From Phycisphaerales bacterium (GTDB lineage: Bacteria > Planctomycetota > Phycisphaerae > Phycisphaerales > UBA1924): a stretch of DNA of 7,134 nt. Positions 1-4,979 of the stretch are shown in pieces; the stretch's first letter is position 1; each line of letters begins with the position of its first letter. Where the stretch lies: contig JALSHW010000004.1 of the NCBI GenBank assembly GCA_026982035.1, positions 1-7,134 of the forward strand, read 5' to 3'. The translations under genes were made by a program, and so were the position numbers. The notes beneath the pieces were generated by a model. It was not told the origin of the DNA. It ran no database searches and saw only the letters and a list, made by a program, of their open reading frames with translations.

Positions 1-24
1 TGATTTCAGGCCTCGGCTTCGCGC

Positions 25-510
25 GTGATGATGCAGATGTTGTATCTGGAGAATCAACGGCGGAACCAGGAAATCAATTTTTACATCAATACCCCAGGTG
101 GTGCGGTGGATGACACACTTGCGTTGTATGACACGATGCGGTTCTTGAGTTCGCCTATTGCGACTTATTGTATTGGTCGGGCGTATTCTGGCGGATCGGT
201 GCTGCTGACGGCTGGGACCAAGGGTCGTCGATTTATTTTGCCCCATGCCAAGGTGATGATTCATCAGCCGTATGGTGGGATTACTGGTCAGGCCGAGGAT
301 ATTCGGTTGCAGGCCGAGCAGATTATTAAATCGAAGCAAACGCTGATTGATATTCTCGCAAAGAACACCGGGCAGACGGTCGAACGGGTGCGTGAAGATT
401 CTGAACGAGACATGTACTTCGATGCCCAGGAAGCCAAGGCGTATGGGTTGGTTGATGAGGTTCTTGTTGAGCCGCTCAAGGACCCGAGCAAGGCGCCGCC
501 CACGAGCTAG
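25..510 (+). CDS. clpP: ClpP-family serine peptidase, N-terminally incomplete (first of two paralogues)
   Basis: Proteolytic subunit of the cytosolic ATP-dependent Clp protease, which forms barrel-shaped heptameric rings fed by ClpX or ClpA/C unfoldases. Counting from the GTG at 25, Ser55, His80 (MIHQP) and Asp129 (ERDMYF) form the catalytic triad. Their spacings of 25 and 49 residues are the same as in E. coli ClpP (S111/H136/D185). The NTPGG strand and the [12 protein letters not shown] C-terminal signature are present. Ser lies in GRAYSGGS rather than the usual GQAASMG. About 48 N-terminal residues (propeptide, axial loop, first strand) are missing compared with the downstream paralogue. 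ClpP-like sequence continues upstream of GTG for seven codons (FQASASR) and then meets an in-frame TGA at 1-3. The gene is therefore cut by a sequence error, frameshifted, or truly truncated, and the true start cannot be fixed here. It ends in TAG, 53 nt before clpP2, so the two are probably cotranscribed. Confidence 0.85.
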   Translation: MMMQMLYLENQRRNQEINFYINTPGGAVDDTLALYDTMRFLSSPIATYCIGRAYSGGSVLLTAGTKGRRFILPHAKVMIHQPYGGITGQAEDIRLQAEQIIKSKQTLIDILAKNTGQTVERVREDSERDMYFDAQEAKAYGLVDEVLVEPLKDPSKAPPTS

Positions 511-550
511 TTGAGTATTTTTGTTTCCACACTGACCCAAAGACCCCAAT

Positions 551-556
551 AGGTGA
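551..556 (+). promoter_or_regulatory. Shine-Dalgarno site of second clpP
   Basis: AGGTGA ends 7 nt before the ATG at 564. It is a good match to the anti-SD complement and fixes the start of the second clpP gene. It stands out because the minus-strand genes and RNase R in this window have no comparable site. Confidence 0.7.
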
Positions 557-563
557 ACTCAAT

Positions 564-1181
564 ATGTCCAACCCAAGTGCCCATCTGGTCCCCATCGTCA
601 TCGAACAAACTGGTCGAGGGGAACGCTCATACGATATTTTCTCCCGGCTTCTCAAAGACCGGATCATCTTTGTCACCGGAGGGGTGATGGATGAGATGGC
701 GAATTTGATTGTCGCTCAGTTGTTGTTCCTTGCCAATGAGGATCCGAATGCTGATATTTATATGTATGTCAACTCTCCGGGCGGGTCGGTGACGGCTGGT
801 CTTGGGATTGTGGACACGATGAACTACATCAAGCCGGATGTGAATACTTTTATCATCGGGCAGGCCGCTTCGATGGGATCGGTGATCTCGGCGTCTGGAG
901 CCAAAGGGAAGCGGTATGCGTTGAGCAATGCCCGGAACCTGATGCACCAGCCATTGATCTCTGGAATCATGGAAGGGCAAGCGACTGATCTTGAGATTGA
1001 AGCCAAGGAAATGCTGCGGCTTCGGGATCGGTTGTATGAGATTTACGCCCATGCGACGGGTCAGGATCAGGAGAAGATTCACAAGGATTGCGACCGGAAC
1101 CTGTGGCTCGATGATCAGGAAATGATCGAATATGGGCTGATTGATGAAGTGCTCGAAGCGATGCCGATCAACGCTGGTTGA
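564..1181 (+). CDS. clpP: ATP-dependent Clp protease proteolytic subunit ClpP (second paralogue)
   Basis: Complete 205-residue ClpP, close to the 207 residues of E. coli ClpP. The N-terminus has the hallmark block [28 protein letters not shown] (about residues 9-36), which supplies the axial loop and first strand. NSPGG at 70-74 forms the substrate-binding/oxyanion region. The catalytic triad is Ser103 in GQAASMGS, His128 in LMHQP and Asp177 in DCDRNLW, spaced 25 and 49 as in the canonical enzyme. The C-terminus has the YGLIDEVL signature. The protein degrades unfolded or tagged substrates in the cytosol with a Clp ATPase, and no ClpX is in the window. It lies 53 nt after another clpP on the same strand, so a two-subunit ClpP1P2 barrel is plausible, although this is inference. 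The start is supported by AGGTGA 7 nt upstream. The family assignment is secure. Confidence 0.97.
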   Translation: MSNPSAHLVPIVIEQTGRGERSYDIFSRLLKDRIIFVTGGVMDEMANLIVAQLLFLANEDPNADIYMYVNSPGGSVTAGLGIVDTMNYIKPDVNTFIIGQAASMGSVISASGAKGKRYALSNARNLMHQPLISGIMEGQATDLEIEAKEMLRLRDRLYEIYAHATGQDQEKIHKDCDRNLWLDDQEMIEYGLIDEVLEAMPINAG

Positions 1182-1218
1182 TTGCAAAGTCTTCTGAGCC
1201 GTGCCTGACGACTTTGAA

Positions 1219-1323
1219 GGGTGCCCCGTTGGTGGTTTCTTATCCACCTGCGGATCTTGGTGGCACAAAAAATGTCTGACGGTCAAAGACCCGAAGGTGG
1301 CAAAGCCCACCATCGGGGCACCC
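1219..1323. repeat. Structured inverted-repeat element (REP/MITE-like or bidirectional terminator)
   Basis: A 105-bp segment sits in the gap between the convergent clpP2 and dehydrogenase genes. Its ends are inverted repeats: GGGTGCCCCG at 1219-1228 pairs perfectly with CGGGGCACCC at 1314-1323. After one T/T mismatch, TGGTGG (1230-1235) pairs with CCACCA (1307-1312), giving 17 bp with one mismatch. Inside are CCACC/GGTGG (1244-1248 with 1259-1263), CGGTC-AAA-GACC (1280-1291) and GGTGG/CCACC (1296-1300 with 1307-1311). The last pairing competes with the outer stem. No target-site duplication and no T-tract after the stem were seen, so a classical intrinsic terminator is not supported. A dispersed palindromic repeat seems most likely, but copy number cannot be judged from one window. 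Confidence 0.6.
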
Positions 1324-1355
1324 AGAAAAGAATATCTCGAGTCATCAGACACGGC

Positions 1356-2330
1356 CTAGGTCATTTGGACGAGGACGCCGATGTGTTCGGGTTCGATGGA
1401 TGCTCTGAATCCTGCGAGGACATCGTTGAACTTGACTCGTTTGGTGATGAGTCCTGAGAGGTCGATTCGTCCTGATTGGAGGGCGGTGAGGCCGTCGGTG
1501 ACTTGGCCGCAGCGGGAGCCATAGAGTTTGAGTTCGCCTTCGATGAGGCGTTTGAGGTCTTCTGAGGTGAGGGATTGGTCTTGGATGGAGGCGATGGGGT
1601 GGCTTTGGAGGATGATGGCGCCGCGGGGCCGAGCCATTTGGAGGGCGGTGGAGAGTGAACCCGGTTCGGTCATGGTGCTGATGACGATGTCTTGATCGGC
1701 GCGCCGGCCGACTTCGCCGAGATGGCGGTGCTTGATGCCCCATTTGGCGCAGAGTTCCAAGCGATCTGCACGACCAGTGAGCATCCGAACGGAAGTATTG
1801 AGAGTGCTCATGACCTGGGCACAGAGGAGTGCGCTGAGGTCTCCGCCGAGGACGGTGACGAAGGTTTTGCCTTGGATGCGTTGGATGCGGGAGACATGGA
1901 TGGCGGCGGCGAGTTGGGTGGCAAAGACGGCTTGTTCGTTGTGGATTTGATCGGGGACGATGGCGAGGTTTCGTTCTGGGATGATGAAGAGGTCGCCGAG
2001 ACATCCGTCGTGGTTGCGCAGGCCAAGGATTTTTCGTTGTGGTTCGTGATGGCCTAGGCCTCGTTTGGCAAAGGCGGAATCTGGATCGGTGATGTTGACA
2101 TCGGCGACGACGCGCTTGCCGACGAGGGCTTGGTTGGTGGCTGATTCAACGATGCCGACGAATTGATGTCCGAGAATTCCGGCGTGGTCTGGGGTTCGGC
2201 AGGCGTGGATGTCGGCTTGGGAGATCAGGACCAGGAGGGGGCGCACGAGTGCTTGACCGGACTGTGGGGTCGGGGTTGGGCGGCCCGAATCAATGACCGG
2301 ATGGGCGTTTTGGAGGCAAAGGGCACGCAT
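1356..2330 (-). CDS. Medium-chain dehydrogenase/reductase homologue with degenerate zinc and cofactor motifs
   Basis: A 324-residue protein resembling zinc-dependent alcohol dehydrogenase-like MDR proteins (COG1063 style). Recognisable family blocks are the N-terminal GroES-like domain with ILGHQFVGIVE (52-62) and GKRVVADVN (71-79), RGLGHHEPQRKILGLRNHDG (90-109), PERNLAIVPD (118-127), the Rossmann segment VLGGDLSALLCAQ (160-172) and a C-terminal GSRCGQ block. Key positions differ from the usual family. The catalytic Cys of the I-C-G-T-D type motif is Ser37, GHE is GHQ (Gln56), the EPLAAA Glu is replaced in ATQLAAA, the four-Cys structural zinc site is absent, and GxGxxG is reduced to GGDLSA. 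The reading frame is nevertheless intact and of normal length. The substrate is unknown and the protein may be non-metal or non-catalytic. It lies 129 nt after the HEAT lipoprotein gene and may have its own promoter. No Shine-Dalgarno was seen. Confidence 0.8.
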   Translation of the reverse strand: MRALCLQNAHPVIDSGRPTPTPQSGQALVRPLLVLISQADIHACRTPDHAGILGHQFVGIVESATNQALVGKRVVADVNITDPDSAFAKRGLGHHEPQRKILGLRNHDGCLGDLFIIPERNLAIVPDQIHNEQAVFATQLAAAIHVSRIQRIQGKTFVTVLGGDLSALLCAQVMSTLNTSVRMLTGRADRLELCAKWGIKHRHLGEVGRRADQDIVISTMTEPGSLSTALQMARPRGAIILQSHPIASIQDQSLTSEDLKRLIEGELKLYGSRCGQVTDGLTALQSGRIDLSGLITKRVKFNDVLAGFRASIEPEHIGVLVQMT

Positions 2331-2359
2331 AAGTCAAGAATCGGTTGTTTGGTTCGGCG

Positions 2360-2378
2360 TTGCCAGTGTGTTTGGCAA
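2360..2378. promoter_or_regulatory. Small dyad upstream of dehydrogenase gene (possible operator or hairpin)
   Basis: TTGCCA at 2360-2365 and TGGCAA at 2373-2378 form a perfect 6-bp inverted repeat with a 7-nt spacer. It lies about 30 nt upstream of the minus-strand ATG at 2330, inside the only sizeable gap (2331-2459) of the minus-strand cluster. The position suits a repressor operator or a 5'-UTR hairpin. No convincing -10/-35 pair was identified, so this is a weak call. Confidence 0.25.
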
Positions 2379-2459
2379 ACCCATTGATTCTCGGACGCTT
2401 TGGCGATGGTCGTAGTATCTGGGTCGCTGTTTGGATCAGCGGCTGGATCAGCATTTGAA

Positions 2460-3266
2460 TCAGTCTTCGATGGGGTTGAGTCCGACGGGGGTCGAGGTCG
2501 TTTCGTTTGGGGGTGAGCCCATGAAGGGGAGGTATTCGACGATTCGTTTTTTGCGGTTGAAGACAGGATAGGTGTAGACCTGGCCTGCGGCGAAGAGGTC
2601 GTCGGTGGATTTGTACCAGTTGTGCCAAGCGGCGTGGTCGATGCCGAAGTCTTGGCCTGTCATGATTTTGAGGGAGTGCTGGACGCGGTTGTTGACGACC
2701 AGGCGGGTGTCACGCAATGCGGAGATGAGGGATTGGACGACGAAGGGTTCGCGGTATTGGCCTAGGGCGTCGGCGGCACCGGCGCGGACATCGGCGTTGG
2801 GTTCTTTTTCTTCATCAATGGCCGAGATTAAGGCGGGAATGGCGTCGTTTGTATGAACCCGTTGGAGGGCGCGGGCGGCGGCGATGCGGACTTTGCGGTC
2901 GTCGTCGCTGAGGGCTTCGATGAGGTAGGGGGCGTGGACTGGATCGCCGTGGCGACCGAGGGCTCGGATGCAGGTGGCGCGGACTCCGGGGTCTGGGTCG
3001 TCGGTGCCGTCGATGTAGAGTTCGAGGTAGATGGGGTCTCCACCGAAGGGTGCGGCGGCGAGCATTGTTGTGCCTCGGTAGCGGTTTTCGGCGTTGTATT
3101 CATCGGTGGCGAGAATGGCGGCGGTGGTTGGGGAGGTCTCTGGTGCGATGATGTCTTTGAGACTTTTGGCACCGCGGGGGGCGTTGCCGAGTGAGCCGCA
3201 GCCGGTGTTGAGTGCGATGCTCAGCAGGATCGCACTTGTCAGCCAGATTGGTTTGGTGGGGGGCAT
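2460..3266 (-). CDS. HEAT-repeat protein, putative lipoprotein
   Basis: A 268-residue predicted exported protein. Residues 1-23 look like a short signal peptide with a hydrophobic core (IWLTSAILLSIAL) ending at Cys23 in NTGC. The -3 position is Asn rather than the usual Leu, so lipidation is likely but not certain. Residues about 89-200 hold three to four HEAT/PBS-lyase-like helical repeats, visible as DPDPGVRATCIRALGRHGD, DDRKVRIAAARALQRV, NADVRAGAADALGQY and VQSLISALRD. These repeats usually make a protein-binding solenoid. A C-terminal block follows with TGQDFG, W214 and W217, then YTYPVFNR and EYLPF (about 203-248). I associate this arrangement with Planctomycetota proteins, from recall. 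The gene starts 26 nt after the membrane-anchored protein gene, so the two are probably cotranscribed. It is probably an envelope scaffold or adaptor, with no enzymatic motif seen. No clear ribosome binding site was found. Confidence 0.85.
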   Translation of the reverse strand: MPPTKPIWLTSAILLSIALNTGCGSLGNAPRGAKSLKDIIAPETSPTTAAILATDEYNAENRYRGTTMLAAAPFGGDPIYLELYIDGTDDPDPGVRATCIRALGRHGDPVHAPYLIEALSDDDRKVRIAAARALQRVHTNDAIPALISAIDEEKEPNADVRAGAADALGQYREPFVVQSLISALRDTRLVVNNRVQHSLKIMTGQDFGIDHAAWHNWYKSTDDLFAAGQVYTYPVFNRKKRIVEYLPFMGSPPNETTSTPVGLNPIED

Positions 3267-3292
3267 GGTTGGGTGTATCGCTTTTGGTTTGT

Positions 3293-4090
3293 TTACATGA
3301 TTCCCATGGTTTGGGAGTCTGGGGAGCGGAGTCCCATGGGTTGGCCGAGGATTTCTTTGGCGATGATTGAGCGGCGTATGTCTTTGCGGAACTGGGCGCG
3401 GATGCTGGAGTTGTTGCTTGATTTTTTTCTTGAGACTGAACCGAGTTGGATTTGGGAATCGGTGACTGATTCGGTTGGGCGACGGCGGCGGGTGGGCTCA
3501 ACGGGCTGGGCCGAGGCGACTGTTTGGCGGCTGGTTTGGCGGCTGGGTTGACGATTGGGTTGGGGGGGAGGTTGGCGACGAGTCGGTTGCTGTTGAGGGG
3601 GAGGCGTGCGGCGGGTTGGTTGTGAGGTTGGTCTTGTGTGGGCCTGGGCGGCGGCGGTTTGTTGTGGTTGAGGTTGTGGACGAGCAACCCGGGCTTGTTG
3701 GCGGGGTGCGGGTGTTTGTTGTGGAGATTGAGTACCGCTTCGTTTTTGGCGGAGTTTTTTGAGTTGCTCGATGCGTTGTTGGCGCATCTGTTCGATGCGG
3801 TCGCGGCGTATTTGTTGCTTTTGATCCCAGTTTGCTTTTTTGGAGGCGTGTTTGCTGGTTTGGGTTTGGAGAGGTGTCGATGTTTGGATGGCTTGTTGTG
3901 AAGCCGAAGATGATTTGGCGCCGGTGCGAAGGGCATCGCGTTGGGCGAGGCGTTGTTGGTGGATGGCTCGTTTTTTGGCTTGTTGATCTTGGGCGGATTT
4001 GAACATCCTTGCCATGGTGGAGATGACGCCGAAGATGATGACGACGCCGAAGGGGCTGAGGATGAAGTTGAGCAGGGATTGGAAATTCAT
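3293..4090 (-). CDS. Membrane-anchored low-complexity protein of unknown function
   Basis: A 265-residue protein I cannot assign to a named family. Residues about 5-27 (SLLNFILSPFGVVIIFGVIS region) form a single N-terminal membrane segment. Residues about 30-120 are charged and Gln/Arg/Lys-rich, with a likely coiled coil (RRDRIEQMRQQRIEQLKKL). Residues about 120-205 are a Pro/Gln/Arg/Thr-rich linker with repeated PTRR and PPPQ units, probably disordered. The last 35 residues regain structure, with RKDIRRSIIAKEILGQPMGLR around the EILGQP motif at 246-251. I recall similar EILGxPxxLR tails in planctomycete hypothetical proteins. The layout suggests a membrane anchor, spacer and short docking peptide on the cytoplasmic side. 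The start lies 16 nt after the ABC ATPase stop. Part of the composition may come from the strand's base skew. Confidence 0.75.
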   Translation of the reverse strand: MNFQSLLNFILSPFGVVIIFGVISTMARMFKSAQDQQAKKRAIHQQRLAQRDALRTGAKSSSASQQAIQTSTPLQTQTSKHASKKANWDQKQQIRRDRIEQMRQQRIEQLKKLRQKRSGTQSPQQTPAPRQQARVARPQPQPQQTAAAQAHTRPTSQPTRRTPPPQQQPTRRQPPPQPNRQPSRQTSRQTVASAQPVEPTRRRRPTESVTDSQIQLGSVSRKKSSNNSSIRAQFRKDIRRSIIAKEILGQPMGLRSPDSQTMGIM

Positions 4091-4106
4091 GGCTGGGAGA
4101 AGTATA

Positions 4107-4901
4107 TCAGCTTTGTGGGGCGGCGGTGGTTGTGGTCAGTGGGAGGAGGACAGGATGGCCTTGAATTTGGCCTGAGATGAATGGGGTGTCGAAGACTTGG
4201 GTGAGTGTTTTGGGGGTCAGGACTTGGTTGATGGGGCCTTGGGTTTGGATTTGGCCTTGGGTGTTGAGGAGGATTGCCCGGTCGGCGTAGCGGGCGGCGA
4301 GGGTGAGGTCGTGGGCAACCAGGGCGATACCGACGCCTGTTGAGGCGAGTTGTTCTAAAGCGTGCATCGTGTGGAGTTGGTGTTTGGGGTCCATGGCGGA
4401 GGTGGGTTCGTCGGCGAGGAGGTAGGCGTTGGGAGGACTGTTGAGCGGGTCGTCGAGTTGGGCCCATGCCCGGGCAAGGGAGACGCGTTGTTGTTGGCCG
4501 ACTGAGAGTGTGCCTAGGGGTGTGTTGGCAAGGTGGGTGAGGTCGAATCTTTCCAGGGCACGGTCGATGGCGGCGGGGTCTTTTTTGAGGGCCAATCGTC
4601 CGAAGGAGACGACGAGTTTGACATCGAAATCGAAGGCCAGGGCAGAGCGTTGGGCGATGTAGGCGAGTTTGGTGGCTCGCTGGGTGGGGGTGAGGGAATT
4701 CAGTGGGGTTTGGTCGATCTCGATGGTGCCAGTGTGGGGGGACGAGAGGCCGGCCAGGAGGCGGAGGAGGGTGGATTTTCCGGCTCCGTTTGGGCCGACG
4801 ATGGCGGTGATGGCGGCGGGTTTGATGGTGCAATCCACAGCATCGAGGATCAATGGGCCTTTGGGGTAGTTGAAGGAGATGTTGGTCGCAGAGAGCGGCA
4901 T
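4107..4901 (-). CDS. ABC transporter ATP-binding protein, heme/iron-chelate (HmuV/FecE) type
   Basis: A 264-residue cytoplasmic ATPase that would power an importer. Counted from the ATG at 4901: Walker A GPNGAGKST at 36-44, Q-loop Gln84, signature LSVGQQQ at 132-138 (Val in place of the usual Gly), Walker B YLLADEP at 160-166 with catalytic Glu165, D-loop SAMD at 168-171, and switch His197 in VAHD. The segment after the Q-loop (QRSALAFDFDV...VSFGR) and the insert between signature and Walker B (AQLDDPLNSPPNAYLL) resemble HmuV hemin ATPases, which have a similar insert. The frame is open up to an ATG at 5024, but that longer start would overlap RNase R. The ABC homology begins at MPLSATNISFNYP, so 4901 is preferred. 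No permease or binding protein is visible, and the next gene downstream, 16 nt away, is not a permease. Substrate assignment to heme, cobalamin or siderophore is therefore tentative. Confidence 0.9.
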   Translation of the reverse strand: MPLSATNISFNYPKGPLILDAVDCTIKPAAITAIVGPNGAGKSTLLRLLAGLSSPHTGTIEIDQTPLNSLTPTQRATKLAYIAQRSALAFDFDVKLVVSFGRLALKKDPAAIDRALERFDLTHLANTPLGTLSVGQQQRVSLARAWAQLDDPLNSPPNAYLLADEPTSAMDPKHQLHTMHALEQLASTGVGIALVAHDLTLAARYADRAILLNTQGQIQTQGPINQVLTPKTLTQVFDTPFISGQIQGHPVLLPLTTTTAAPQS

Positions 4902-4979
4902 GCGAGATGATATGAACAAGATTGGGCACTGGAGGGCGATTGTGCCTTCTTTGGGGGCGATCGGTCGATAGAGTGGGCC
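4902..4979. promoter_or_regulatory. Divergent intergenic region between ABC ATPase and RNase R genes
   Basis: These 78 nt separate two divergent starts and must hold the promoters of both genes unless transcripts begin inside the flanking coding sequence. A 5-bp inverted repeat, GGCAC (4925-4929) and GTGCC (4942-4946), and the near-palindrome ATCGGTCGAT are visible. On the minus strand TATCAT near 4908 resembles a -10 box, but it is too close to the start and has no good -35. No Shine-Dalgarno precedes either ATG. Confidence 0.4.

Noticed and set aside
511..562. TTGAGT/ACTCAA inverted repeat spanning the clpP1-clpP2 junction
   Set aside because: The arms are only 6 bp with a 40-nt loop. A match of this size is expected by chance and no supporting structure was seen.
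627..1352. 241-codon minus-strand open frame
   Set aside because: It is antisense to clpP2, runs through the inverted-repeat element, and shows no family motif.
1221..1457. 78-codon plus-strand open frame beginning in the inverted-repeat element
   Set aside because: It overlaps the repeat and the 3' end of the dehydrogenase gene, has no ribosome binding site, and no motif is visible.
1345..2004. 219-codon minus-strand open frame
   Set aside because: It is an out-of-frame shadow of the dehydrogenase gene, rich in Arg/Pro/His.
2432..2452. Direct repeat TGGATCAGC, two copies 12 bp apart
   Set aside because: Two short copies just after the HEAT gene stop do not form an array and have no apparent function.
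3100..3936. 278-codon minus-strand open frame
   Set aside because: It overlaps the anchored low-complexity gene and the HEAT gene start in another frame. The product is low-complexity without an anchor or motif, whereas the other frame has a membrane segment and a structured tail.
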